A DNA stretch of 64,000 nucleotides, from contig CM119266.1 in assembly GCA_051294375.1 (NCBI GenBank), positions 12,973,797-13,037,796 on the forward strand, written 5' to 3'. The notes beneath the pieces were generated by a model. The model was not told where the DNA came from and did no database searches. It saw only the letters and a list, made by a program, of their open reading frames with translations. Source of the DNA: Paraspadella gotoi. Lineage: Eukaryota > Chaetognatha. Below are positions 1 through 12,967 of the stretch, in pieces. How positions within the stretch are numbered: the first letter of the stretch is position 1; every line of letters starts with the position of its first letter. The position numbers and the translations under genes are program-made.

Positions 1-3000
1 AGATATGAACTTAAAAAAAAACAGGAAAACGATTTTTTCCAAATGTAAAAAGAATAAAACTTAAAAAAAAAGGCAAACGTTTTTTTCCAATGTAATAGTA
101 AAAACACCGATAAACGATTTTTTAAATAAATAATAAAAAAGCGTTTATCTACAGACGCAGACACGATAAAAAGAGATAAAAATGTTCTAAAAATCACCGG
201 TAAAACGATATTTTAAAGAAAAAAGAGAATAATAAACGTAAAAATACTTCTGCATAACAATCATCGAGGTGTTAAAATTGGGTGAGGACAGTTTATTAAA
301 ATTTTTTTCAAAAACAAAACAAAATTTCCTTCTTATCTTTTATTTCTCCTCTCTCTCCTTTCTTCTTTAATTTTTAATGAGCTTTCTCTCACTCTCAATA
401 GATAAAAACGTTAAAATAACAGAAAACGACGACTTTTATCTGGTAAAAATATATGAAAACTTAAAAATAACAGAAACAATTTTTTCCAATGTAATAAGAA
501 ATTAAAACTTAAAAAAAAAAAAACGCAAACGTTTTTTCCAATGTATAAGAGTTAAAACACGCGAAACGATTTTTCTTATAAGTAAAAGTAAAAAAACGTT
601 AAATACACCGGCGACGATATTTCCAAAGAGATAACTACTTAAAAACAAAGAAAAACGCTTTTTCCAATGTAAAAGAGAATAAAAAATTTCTAAAAAACCG
701 GAAAACGATATTTAAAGAAAGAATAAAAACGTTACAAATACTTCTGCAATCACATCATCGAGGTTGTAAAATTGGGTGAGGACAGTTATTAAATATCTTT
801 TTATAAAAACAAAAAATTTTATCTTTCCTTCACCTCTCTTTTTATTTTTATGTCTCTTCTTCTCCTCTTTTCTCTTAATTTTTATGTAGCTTATCTCACA
901 ATCTCAAATAGATAAAAACGTTAATAACACCAAGAAACGACTTTTTTTCTGTAAAAAGAATATGAAAACTTTAAAAAAAACAGAGACGAATTTTTTCCAA
1001 TGTAAGAAATAAAAACTTAAGAAAAAACGGCAAACGTTTTTTTTCAACAATGTAAAAATAGTTAAAAAACAACCGATAACGACTTTCTAAAGTAAAAGTT
1101 ATAACGTTTAATACCATACCTGCAGACGATATTCCAAAGAATAGACAACTTAACAACAAAGAAAAACGCTTTTTCCAATGTAAATAGACAGATATGAATA
1201 ATATTCTAAACGCAGACATGTTAACGAACATCCCGGAAAACGGATATTTTCAAAGAAAAACAGAAAATAAAAACGTTAAATACTTCTGCAAATAACATCA
1301 TGAGGTTGTTAAAATTGGTGAGGAACAGTATTAAATATCTGTTTTATCAAGAACAAACAAATTTCCTCTCGCTTTTATTTTATTTCTCTTCTCTTCTCTC
1401 TTTCTTCTTTAATTTTTGTAGCTTATATCTCTCACTCTCATAGATAAAACGTTAATAACCAGAAAACAGACTTCTTTCCTCTGTAAAAGATATGAAAACT
1501 TTAAAATAACAGAAAAGATTTTTTCGCAATGTAAAAAGGAAATAAAAACTAAAAAAAAACGGCAACGTTTTTTTCCAATGTAGAAAGAGTTAAAAAATCA
1601 ACCGATAAACGGACTTTTCTAAAAGTCAAAAGTAATAAAACAGTTAAATACACCGGCAGACGAATTTTCCCAAAGAGATAACCAACTTTAAGAATAACGC
1701 AAAAAAAAACGCTTTTTTTCCAATGTAAATTAAGCAGAGTAAAAATTTCTAAACCCGGAAAACGATATTTTCAAGAAAAAGATAAAAACGTTAAATAACT
1801 TTCTGGCAAATAACATCATCGAGTTGTTTAAAATTGGGTGAGCTGAGAGTTATTCTATCTTTTATCAAACACAAAAAAATTTCTCCTCTTTTACTTTTTA
1901 TAGGTTCTTCTCTCTCGTCTTCTTTAAATTTTATGTAGCTTTCCTTCATTCTCAATAGATAAAACCGTTAAATACACCAGATAAGACTTTTTCTCTGTAA
2001 ATATATGAAAACTTTAAAAATAACAAGAAAACAATTTTTTCTAATGTAAAAAGAAAATAAAAACTTTAAAAAAAACGGCAAACGTTTTTCGCAATGTAAA
2101 TAGAGTTACACCGATAAACGACTTTTTATCTAAAGTAAACAGTAATAAATACGTAAAATACACGGCAGACGATATTTCCAAAGAGATAAACAATTTAAAA
2201 AACAAAAAAAACGGCTTTTTTTCCAATGTCAAAGAGATTAAATTTCTAAAACACCGGAAAAACGATATATTTCAAGAAAAAAGAATAAAAACGTTAATTT
2301 TCTGCAATAACATCATCGGGGTTGTTAAAATTAGTTTGAGGACAGTCTATTAAATATCTTTTTTAATCAAAACAAAAAAATTCCTCCTTTATTTTTAGGT
2401 CTCTTCTCTCATCACTTTTCTTCTTTAATTTTATGTAAGCTTTTCTCATTCACTCTCAATAGATAAGACACGTTAAATACACCAGAAAACGACTTTTTCT
2501 CTGTAAAATATATGAACTTTAAACAATAACGAACAACAATTTTTTCGGCATGTAAAAAGAAATAAACTTTAAAAAAAAACGGCAAACGTTTTTTCCAATG
2601 TACAAAAGAGTTAATAAACACCGATAATACGACACTTTTCGAAGTAAAAGTAATAAAACGTTAAAATACAAACCGGCATGACGCGATATTCCAAAGAGAT
2701 AACAACTTTAAAAACAAAAAAAACGCTTTTTTCAATGTTTAAAAGAGATAAAAAATTTCTAAAACCCGGAACATATTTTTAAAGAAAAAAGAAATAAATA
2801 ACGTTAAATACTTCTGCAAATAACCATCATGCGAGGTTGTTTAAAATTTGGTGTGGACATTATTAAATATCTTTTTATCAAAAACAATTCCTCTCTTTTA
2901 TTTTTATGTCTCCTTCTCTTCTCTTTTCTTTAATTCTTATATAGCTCTCACTCTCTCTCAATAGATAAACGTTAAAATACACCGAGAAAACGAACTTTTT

Positions 3001-3990
3001 CTCTGTAAAAGATATGAAAACTTTAAAATTAACAGAAATACGATTTTTTCGCAATGTAAAGAAATAAAAACTTAAAACACAAAAACGGCAAAACGTTTTT
3101 TTCCAATGTAAAGAAGAGTTTACAAAACACCGATAAACGACTTTTTTCTAAAGTAGAACAGTAATAAAACGTTAAATACAAATGATCCGGCAAGAACGGA
3201 TATTTCCCAAAGAGATAACAACTTTAAAACAAAAAAAACGCTTTTTTCCAATGTAAAAAAGAAATAAAAATTCCTAAACAACGGAACGATATTTTCCAAA
3301 GAAAAAAAGAAAAAAAACGTTAAATTTACTTTGCCAAATAACATCATCGAGTTGTTAAATGTGGGTGAGGATAGTTATTAAATATCGTTTTTTAATACGT
3401 TTTATCAAAACAAACAATTTCCTCCCTTTTATTTCATGTCTCCTTATCTCTCTCTCTTTCTCTTTAATTTTTATGTAGCTTCTCTCACTCTCATTAGATA
3501 AAAACGTTAAAATCACCAGAAAACGACTTTTTTCCTCTGTAGAAGATATGAAATTTTAAAAATAACAGAAAAACGATTTTTCCAATGTAAAAAGAAATAA
3601 AAACTTAAAAAAAAGGCAAACTTTTTTCCAACTGTAAAGAGTTAAAAAGATCACCGATAAACGACTTTTCTAAAGTAACAATAGCTGATAAAAAACGTTA
3701 AATACATAACCGGCAGACGATATTTATCCAAGAGAATAACAAACTTTAAAAAAAAAAAACGCTTTTTCAATGTAAAAAGGATAAAAAATTTCTAAAACAC
3801 CGAAAACGATATTTTCAAAGCAAAAAAGAAATAAAAACGTTAAATACTTCTGCAATAACATCATCGATCTCTGAGTTGTTAAAAAAATTGGGTGAGACAG
3901 TTTATTAACATCTTTTATCAACATAAAAAATTTCTATCTTTTTTCTCTTCTATATGTCTCCTCTTCCTTCTCTCTCTCTCCTCTTAATTT
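1..3990 (+). repeat. 515-bp higher-order tandem satellite, 8 units
   Basis: A landmark (catcatcgaggttgttaaaa and variants) recurs near 259, 752, 1296, 1814, 2310, 2826, 3341 and 3860, giving spacings of 493-544 bp and a consensus unit of about 515 bp. Each unit has about seven A-rich monomers of 42-51 bp (pattern: aaaaacNttaaa, a caccgg/cgaaaacga block, a T run, ccaatgtaaaaagagat). These are followed by a ~165-bp spacer with the landmark, a T-rich stretch and ctctcactctcaatagat. Units differ mainly by scattered 1-3 base indels, which look like unpolished long-read errors more than evolutionary change. No credible protein is encoded; the short Phe/Lys-rich open frames are by-products of A/T runs. 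The spacer matches part of the mobile element at 52.4-55.3 kb. Confidence 0.9.
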
Positions 3991-6781
3991 TATGCTATGC
4001 TCTTTCTCTTCTTCTACTCAACTCAGTAATACCGTGTAGATTCTATCACAGATAGCGTAACTTTTCTACTTGCTGAGTGCAGTTGATAGTGTAAAATAAT
4101 ATATTCAGCAGATGAACCTAACTGTTTCCTGCTAAGAGTAGTCAAGAAGAGAATAGAACGTTTTCATAAAGGAATAATCGCGCACACTTGTTGTTCTTCC
4201 AATTGGTGAGAGGGAACGACGTTAGAAGGAGAAACTCTGCGAGATGATGCGGAGTGTTGCTAGATAGTGAGTAAGTGGAATATAAGAGTGTTGTGAATCG
4301 ATGGCATGAGGGGGACTGGAATGATGTATGCCAGGAGATAAGGATGGAAATCTGTTAGATAATATAGCATAAGAAAAACGGACTTTCGTTTCTGCTCCAA
4401 TCAGTAATAATATGAGAGAGATGAGAGAACTGGAAAATGTATATATAAAACCTACCGAGAAGACAAATGGCGTATATTTTTTATTACGCAATCAAAGGAA
4501 GAATCCAGACGATTTTATAATATGTTCATGTCAGGCACAGAAGTATAGTATCGTATCGGTATGGTTTTAATAAATTGGTGGTGTGACATAAGTTTATTTA
4601 TTTATATAAATATCATTTATTTATCAAAACAATATTATATCATATATATATTATTTATTACCAGTCTATGTTTATAGGTAGTTATGTCGCTGCTTAGTCT
4701 CTTTTCTCTTTTTTTTTCTAACAGTATTGATATTATTGGATGATTTCGTTTCGATAATCATTTTAGAAAATATCAGTTAGCCTTTTCTCGTCTGATAGCT
4801 AGTTGAGCCGTTCTTTTTTACTAAGTTAATTGTGTATTAAAGCCAGGGGGTGTAAAATTAGCACGCCTAGACAGATAAAATATCGGGGATTATTCTTTCG
4901 AATAGTGAGATAATAGTATATTGATAATAGTAACAATATAAGAGAACACAAGACAGTTAAGCATGGTTTTTTCTACATGTTCACATAAGAGTTAAGAGAC
5001 AGAGCGACTTGATTATAGATAACGACTTCATATAGTCGAAAAGTATAAAACTTTTAATACTATTCGGAATGGCATGAAAATTAATGTTGGTATACGTCAG
5101 AGAACAAACATACTTTAATAGCACGAAAAAATAACAACGGCTTTTACCCAAATGTAATTCACGATATGAACAGACACACGATCACTTCTATAAGAAGGCC
5201 GCCGAGAGTAATAACGATATTAAAGAATAAAAGAGATAAAACGGTCTGAGTTCTTACATGAAATAACATCATCGAGGTTGTTAAGTAAATTAGCAGAGAT
5301 GTAAGATACATGTTATTAATTAGTACTCTACTTTTATATATCATTTTTATATATCAACAGAACGAAGATTATCTCTACGCTATTTAGTATGTCAATAGTG
5401 TATCCAAACTTACAGTGCATGCTCTATTATCTCGTTTATAGATGTTATCATGGTATAGTCATCTGTTCATCAATACCATAGGATTACAATCTAACACAAA
5501 CGGGTATTAAAGTACATGTAAGATATACGACACTTGTACTGTACTGATATAATATATATGGAAAGAAAACGGTAGTTTGATATTCAAGGAGGAAAACAGT
5601 TTGTCATTCACTCCATAGAAGAATAAAACTTAATCAAAACAGACAGGAGGCTGGACGTTGTGTTTGCCATAGTAAAAGTAGAGAGGGTCATTTATAATAT
5701 AAGAGCGCACTAGTTCCCACACCCACCGATTTCTAAAGTAAAAACGGATAAAAACGGTTAATACCACGGCTATGATTCAATTAATTTCCAAAATAAGAGA
5801 GACCTGTATTATAGAGCCAGAAAGTGGTGTATTTGTCAGAATGCCAGATAAAGCACTAATAGAATTGTGAAACAAGTCCGGACCTACTAGTATCTTGATC
5901 AGATTACAGCAGGAATATAAACGTGTCAATATCTCAGTTCTCTTGCTCAGACATACTGGAGGAAGTGTTAAGAAGTAGTGCGGTAGTAGGAGCTGTATAT
6001 AAGAGTAATATGTTATGACTAGAGAGATTCTACCTTCTGTTATTATGTATGTGTTCACTTTCTCGGATGAATTACGTATCCGATTTGTATCGTCTTTATG
6101 TCTATGGTAGCGTTTCTGTCCACTATCATAGAATGATAGAAACAACGATTATAATAGTCGAGCATCAGAAATCTTTCTCATGGGTAAAATTAGTTGTATT
6201 ATGTCCACAGAAGAAGGATAACACGAGAATGTTGTTCTGTAGCTGGTGAGAAGCACAGGTAAAAACTTTGTAGGAGAGAAAAGAGAGGCACGATCTTCAG
6301 GTATTTATGGATATTAATGTAAGAGATAGTTTCACAGCCGATAAGGCAGCGGATACGAGTTTTCTAGTAAAAAGTGTCACCGTTAAATCACGTTAAAAGA
6401 GCGGTGGTAGGTAATAGATCTACAGAGGAATTTATGCATGAGAGATACAGAATGACCGTGTCGCCTAGGTGGAGAGAGGGGTCAGGAGCTGTGAGGGGAG
6501 TGGCAGTTCACGCATTCTTCGGAGAGCGATTGAAATAAAGTTTTAGATTTATTATGTATATGAAGATAGAAGATAGAAAGTTGTGGAGTTAGTAGAGTAT
6601 GTATGTAGGAAGACCGAGAGTATAGAGTATGATGTATGGGCACAGAGGATTGCCGTCGAGACTTGAGTAGGTTATTTATTACTTGTCTCTATCAGTCTAT
6701 ATGGTGGTTATTCTTTCTCTGGATTGATTTGTAAGATTTGATATTTTTCTTGATTCACACGGAAGTCGTTGCAGTGAATCT
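3991..6781. other. Garbled, low-information stretch with satellite fragments
   Basis: Beyond 3,990 the satellite breaks down. Islands of the unit survive, for example the landmark at about 5,265-5,290 and monomer pieces near 5,130-5,170 and 5,735-5,780. Between them the sequence is a scramble of short words such as gagagtat and tagtatagtatcg. I see no gene. The simplest reading is satellite and flank called from very poor reads; an old, decayed array is the alternative. The same scramble recurs, identical where compared, at 18,299-21,089. Confidence 0.6.
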
Positions 6782-7075
6782 GTGGAAAGAAGTGAGAATC
6801 GTCGAAGACGGCTAAGGGGGGAAGAAGAGGGGGGAAGTGGAATGGGAGGGGGAAAGGAGAGGGAAAGTGGAATGGTAGGGGGAAAGGAAGAGGGGGAAGT
6901 GGAAGGGGAAGGGGAAAGGAAGAGGGGAAGTGGACAGGGGAGAGGGAAAGGAAGAGGGGGAAGTGGAGGAGATGGGGAAAGGAAGAGGGGAAGTAGAAAG
7001 GGAAGGGAAGGAAAGGGGAAGTGGGAAGGAGGAGTGGGGAAAGGAAGTGGGGTAAAGTGGAAAGGGAGGGGAAAG
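6782..7075 (+). repeat. G-rich purine minisatellite, about 30-bp period
   Basis: An almost pure purine strand. The word ggaagtgg or a close variant recurs every 26-33 bp (near 6834, 6863, 6895, 6926, 6959, 6990, 7016), separated by aaaggaagagggg-like fill. Runs of three to five G are frequent, so the plus strand could form G-quadruplexes and the duplex could form a purine triplex (inference). It ends where the first inverted repeat begins. Confidence 0.8.
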
Positions 7076-9712
7076 GAAGAATGGGAGGTGGAAGTTGAGA
7101 GTATTAGATGAAGCGATAGAGTAAAGAACTGAAAAACGGAGGAAGAAGAAGATTATAAGAAGTTTAAAAAAAGAGGAAAGGAGGGAGCGACCAAAAGGGA
7201 TTAAGCGAAGGAGACTGGATTTTGAGAATTCACTTAATAAATAATTATATTGTTTTTCTGTCGACAGATAATTTAACGAGGGCTCGTTCTAAGACTAAAG
7301 TTTTATCAAATATATTTTGGCTCGACTTGAATTATCTCCGTAAAATCAATTTTTTTTCTCTTTTATGTCGTTTGTTTATAAAACACGTAGATTCGTCTCT
7401 CAAATGTTTTATTCCATCCCATAAAAAAAAAAACAACAAATAATTTGCCTTGTGCAAAAAAAATCATAGACGAAAAAAGGGAAGGCGTTTCCGCCTGGGC
7501 ATTTCCGCCTGCACTCGGCTACGCGGTCCCATCGCCCGCCACCGGCGCCGCCTTTCGGCCTCAAAGACGCCGGTTCACGCGGCCGCGGCGGCCAAGCCTC
7601 TTTCGGCGAGTGCTCGCCGGCCCCGCCAATTCGGGCGCGCCACTCCAGCCGCCACCATCGTGCCAACCAATTCACGCCGGAAAATGCGGAGGCGTGGGCG
7701 GAGCGAGGAGGGCCACGCCCACTCGCGGAGGGAGGTAGGGGACAATGAGGAAATATGCGGGCAGATGGTCGCGTTTGCCCTCTCTCCCTCTCTTCTCTCT
7801 CCTCCTCTCTCTCCTCTCTCATCTCTCTCTTTCTCTCCTCCTCCTCTCTCTCTCTCTCTCTCTCTCTCCTCTCTTCTCTTTCACTCTCTCACGCTCATTT
7901 GCAGTTAACGAGAATGCCTCTCATCCTCCTCCTTTTAGACTTTTGAGGGTTGAATTGCATCGAATACGGAATGATTTATTTGAGCACGGTTTTTGGCTGA
8001 TCTGATATTATGATATTTCACTATTATTAGGGGTGATTTATAACTTCCATTTTTAAATTGCCGTAATTATACTGTCAATACTATTTCAAAACATTTCTTA
8101 TTATTTTAAAAAGTAAACTTTCACACATTTGCAATTTTTTTTTTTATTTAGTTGGGTTAAATATAAAGTTTTCAAAATTTACAAGTTATGGTAAATAAAA
8201 TGGTTCTTCCACCTTGCGCTGAAGAAATTTCACAACAGGGAGGAGATTTTTCCACTTCCTACATCTTTGACAGACCAAATTGTAATTTCTTCAATATGCA
8301 ATGTCGCTATGGCTTTAATGCGACACATGCTTAAAACGACGCGACCTAAAAAAAAAATCTCGGGCATATTTCTCTGGAAGACTTAAACCTTTCCAACGCC
8401 GAGCTTTCCTTGCTTTGTTTGGTAATAAAGAATTAATGGTTCGAATAAAAAATTAACCGCAAAGAAAGCTTGGAAACGCGGATCGTAGCCTTCGTTCTTA
8501 AAACCAAAACAAAAATAGCGTTAAAATTGAATCTGTTGAGCTAATGTCTTAAGTAACTATCTATAGTTTGCATATGAAGATTCATATTGATAGAAAAGTA
8601 GTGTTGTCAATTGCTGCAGCAACAGCAGTTGGACAGACGAAGCACGAAGACTTCGACAGCGATCGAACACCGAACGACGATCCACGACACCGAAGGAACG
8701 GAAAAACAAGCGTGAAGGCAGAACGTGCGAGAAAAAAAGTAGGCGTGGTCACCACGAACGAGGACCGAGGCCTGACCTTGAGTTCGTCGCAGTGGTGGCG
8801 AAGGAGGCAGATGTTTAATTTTGGAAAGGGTTTTTAGGAAAGTGGCAACGTTGAAGCGTACTAAGATCTCCTCGTGTTATAGAGAGACCGCGTCGCACCG
8901 AAGGCAGAGAAAAAAAAAAGCTGGGCCGAACGGAAATGAAAGTCTTAGTGGGACGTGGTCGGAAAAGGGCAAAACTCGGATTCGAAGGGGGGAAAAAAAA
9001 ACAAACAATAAATTCGGAGGCCGGAAATAAATGAGAGGAAAGAGGAGGGGGGTAAATTCGAAATTAAACATGAAAAAGCGTAGAGAAGGAAAGACGAAAT
9101 GTTTAAAAAAGATTTTTGGGCTGAAAGCCTGCTGCCGGGCGAGATACCGATTGTTTTGATCTGAGAAAAAAAAAATGTCAATGCGATGATAAAGAATAAA
9201 TTATCGATTTGGTGTTCGCCGGACTGGAGTGGCGTTGCGCCACCCTACCAAAGCCCGCCTGCCCCGCACCGTGCGCTTTCAACGGGCGCCGTCTAAACAG
9301 TACTCGGCCAATACACGAGTCGAGAGTGAAGATGGAGTGACGTGACGTGAAAGAAAGGTAATTAAGGATGGAGTGAGGAGACGGGAAAGGGGAGCGCGAT
9401 ACAAAAAAAAGGTATTGCCGCTGGCTTAATACCCTCCCCCAGCCCAAAAAGCAAACCCCATCATATTTCACACCCCGGCGAACTGCGATTCTTGCCTGGC
9501 GAACCTCGTCAACCCCGCGGACAGGAAAGAGGGGGGGAGAGGGGGGGTGAGAGAGGACAGGAGGAGGTACGAGGATATGGGGCTTTGGAGACTGTAGCGC
9601 GGTGGACCCCGGAGATAGCCGAAACAAGGGTCGCTATTACGGAGCAGAGTGAAAGAGACTTTGATGGATTGAAAACGCTAACGCGAGGGCAACGAAAGAG
9701 AAGAGGGAGAGA

Positions 9713-9747
<35 letters not shown>

Positions 9748-9755
9748 AGAGAGAA

Positions 9756-9798
<43 letters not shown>

Positions 9799-10290
9799 AG
9801 AGAGAGAGAGAGAGAGAGAGAGACACGCGGGCGTTGACTCAAACGTGGCCAGTTGACAGCACCGCCGAGTGCCAGCATTAAAAGAGAGAAGAAAGTCGAT
9901 TATTTGTTTCCTTTTTTACGTTTAGTAATAAAAATATTTTTTTTTGAATAAATAATAATATTTTTTCCAACGGTCAGACGATGTCTAGACGAGAGGTTCA
10001 TGTTTACCTCTTTATTTTCACTTTGAATAGTTTGTGTTGTTTGTTTTTTATTATTAAATTTTATGGCAATCTTGTTATATTAATAATGTTTAACGTTGCA
10101 AAAACGGAGTCGCGGCGTTATTCCGCCTCAAGAACAAATGTGGAAGGCATAACCACTATGAACGACAGTCCACCGCTGTGACGAAACTGTGTCTTCAATC
10201 AACCTTGTCTTATCTTCGCGTCTCGATTAAAATCAGACATTTTATCGGATTTGCACGAGACGGAAAGTCAACACGCAAAAAAAAAAATCG
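7072..10290 (+). repeat. Inverted repeat 1, left arm
   Basis: This arm is the reverse complement of 10,530-13,715. Anchors that pair: the start at ~7,075 (gaaaggaagaatgggaggtg) with the end at 13,715; 7,500-7,690 with 13,130-13,330; 8,570-8,640 with 12,165-12,235; 10,184-10,275 with 10,545-10,640. Differences are mostly one-base indels in homopolymers. Open frames on the two arms do not stay in frame with each other, so I call no gene here. Content includes a GC-rich island (7,480-7,740), a CT tract (7,787-7,882) and a GA tract (9,714-9,822). Confidence 0.9.
9714..9822 (+). repeat. (GA)n microsatellite, interrupted
   Basis: About 110 bp of gagaga with single-A interruptions, mirrored as CT at 10,987-11,108 in the other arm. 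The long Arg/Glu or Leu/Ser open frames across it are artefacts of the repeat. Confidence 0.95.
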
Positions 10291-10529
10291 AGGAGGTTTC
10301 AGACTCCCCACATTGGATTCTTTTTTCGCTTGGGGGGGGGGAACGGAGAGGGGGTGCACGAGGTTCCCGTTTTATCGAGCAGAAACTTTGGCCTCCTACC
10401 GCTTTCTAACCCCTCTCCCCTTTTTCTCCCCTTCTTCAGCGCCAGGGTCGCCAACGGCTGATCGTGGTCTAGCCTTCGCCAATAGATATTCCGCGACTCG
10501 CTTCCAGCCGCCTTCCCGCCTCCGCGCCT
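10291..10529. other. Loop of inverted repeat 1
   Basis: About 240 bp with no counterpart in either arm. It contains a run of ten G near 10,335 and CG-rich sequence. No gene or RNA is recognisable. Confidence 0.75.
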
Positions 10530-11013
10530 CCGATTTTTTTTTTGGCGGTTGACTCTCCGTCTCGTGCAAATCCGATAAAATGTCGATTTTAAATCGAGAC
10601 CGAAGATAGAAAGTTGATGAAGACAGTTTCGTCACAGCGTTAGTGGACTGTCTGTTGCACTGCGTCGGCACGTCGCATTGCTTTTTTCACTACTATTCAG
10701 TATTCATTGAGGCGGAATAACGCGACTCCGTTTTGCAACGTTAAACATTTTAATTACAGTTGCCATAAAATTTAATTAAAAAAAAAAAACACAAACTATC
10801 AAAGTGAAAATAAAGAGGTAAACATGAACGCTCTCGTCTAGACATCGTCTGACCGTGAAAAATATTATTTTATTCAAAAAAAAATATTTTATTACTAAAC
10901 GTAAAAGAAGGAAATATCGACTTTCTTCTCTCTTTTATCTGGACTCGCGCGTGCGTCAACGGCCACGTTTGAGTCAACCGCCCGCGTGTCTCTCTCTCTC
11001 TCTCTCTCTCTCT

Positions 11014-11056
<43 letters not shown>

Positions 11057-11064
11057 TTCTCTCT

Positions 11065-11099
<35 letters not shown>

Positions 11100-12922
11100 T
11101 CTCTCCCTCTTCTCTTTCGTTGCCCTCGCGTTAGCGTTTTCAATCCATCAAAGTCTCTTTCACTCTGCTCCGTAATAGCGACCCTTGTTTCGGCTATCTC
11201 CGGGGTCCACCGCGCTACAGTCTCCAAAGCCCCATATCCTCGTACCTCCTCCTGTCCTCTCTCACCCCCCCTCTCCCCCCCTCTTTCCTGTCCGCGGGGT
11301 TGACGAGGTTCGCCAGGCAAGAATCGCAGTTCGCCGGGGTGTGAAATATGATGGGGTTTGCTTTTTGGGCTGGGGGAGGGTATTAAGCCAGCGGCCAATA
11401 CCTTTTTTTTGTATCGCGCTCCCCTTTCCCGTCTCCTCACTCCATCCTTAATTACCTTTCTTTTCACGTCACTCACTCCATCTCACTCTCGACTCGTTGA
11501 TTGCCGAGTACGTTAGAGGCGCCCGTGAAAAGCGGCACGGTGGGGGCAGGACGGGCTTGGTAGGCGTGGCCGCAACGGCCATCCAGTCCGGCGAAACCAA
11601 ATCGATAATTTATCTTTATCATCGTCCATTGACATTTTTTTTTCTCGAGATCAAAACAACGTATCTCGCCCGCAGCAGCTTTCAGCCAAAAATCTTTTAA
11701 CATTATCGTCTTTCCTTCTCTACGCTTTTTCATGTTTATTTCGAATTACCCCCCCCTCTTTCTCTCATTTATTTTCCGCCTCCGAATGTTATTGTTTGTT
11801 TTTTTTCCCCTCGAATCCGAGTTTTGCCCTTCCGACCGCGCCCACTAAGACGTCATTTCCGTTCGGCCCAGGCTTTTTTTTTCTCTGCTTTGCGTGCGAC
11901 GCGGACTCTTATAACACGAGGAGATCTTAGTAACGCTCAACGTTGCCACTCCTAAAAACCCTTCCATTAAACACTGCCTCCTTCCGCCACCCACTGCGAC
12001 GAACTCAAGGTCAGCCTCGGCCTCGTTTCGCGGACCACGCCTACTTTTTTCTCGCACGTTCTGCCTTCACGCTTGTTTTCCCGCTGTTCCTTGAGTTTTC
12101 GTGATCGTCGTCGTGATCGTCGTCGTGATCGTCGTCTTCGCTGTCGTCTTCGTCTTCGTCTGTCCAACTGCTGTTGCTGCAGCAATGACAACACGACTTT
12201 CTGTCTTAATCTTCTATAACTTTTTTTCCTCTTTAAAATACGATCAAAGTTCAAACTTCCAAGATTCTCAACAGATTCAATTTTAACGCTATTTTGTTTT
12301 GGTTTTAAGAACGAAGGCACGATCCGCGTTTCCAAGCTTTTTGCGGTTAATTTTTTTATTCGAACCATAATTCTTTATTACCAAACAAAGCAAGGAAAGC
12401 TCGGCGTCGGAAGGTTTAAGTCGTTCGAGAGAAATATGCGATTTTTTTTTAGTCGCGTCGTTTAAGCATTGTCGCATTAAAGCCATAAGCTCATTGCATA
12501 TTGAAGAAAATACAATTTGGTCTGTCAAAGATGTAGGAAGTGAAAAATCCCCTCCCTGTGAAATTTCTCAGCGCAAGGTGAAGACCATTTTATTTACAAT
12601 ACTTGTAAATTTTGAACAACTTATATTTAAACCCAACTGAGTAAAATAAATAAAAAAATGCAAATAGAATTTACATTATTATTAAATGTGTGAAAGTTTA
12701 CTTTTTAAAATAATAAGAAATGTTTTGAAATAGTATTGACAGTATTAATTACGGCAATAAAAATGGAAGTATAAATCACCCCTAATAATAGTAATATCAT
12801 AATATCAAATCAGCAAAAACCGTGCTCAAAGAAATCATTCCGTATTCGATGCAATTCAACCCTCAAAAGTCTAAAAGGAGGAAGGATGAGAGCATTCGTT
12901 AACTGCAAATGCGTGCAAAGAG

Positions 12923-12967
<45 letters not shown>

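Larger units (their letters stand above)
1..7070 (+). repeat. Large direct duplication, copy 1 of 2
   Basis: Bases 1-7,070 recur at 14,309-21,378 with a constant offset of 14,308. Every stretch I compared is identical, including irregular indels inside the satellite and the garbled part. The copies part company inside the purine minisatellite: copy 1 runs on into gaaaggaagaatgg, copy 2 into accgtccctgaac. Since neighbouring satellite units differ by many random indels, two independently sequenced loci could not agree this well. This is most likely one read or contig placed twice. Confidence 0.9.

Noticed and set aside
971-3924. Phe/Lys-rich small frames repeating through the 515-bp satellite
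   Set aside because: Frames shift from unit to unit because of indels, and no peptide is conserved across units.
9492-9881. Long Arg/Glu-rich and Leu/Ser-rich open frames across GA/CT tracts (also at 24.0-24.5, 28.6-29.2, 47.8-48.6 and 55.7 kb)
   Set aside because: They exist only because GA repeats have no stop codons. There is no conserved start, splice signal or frame between inverted-repeat arms.
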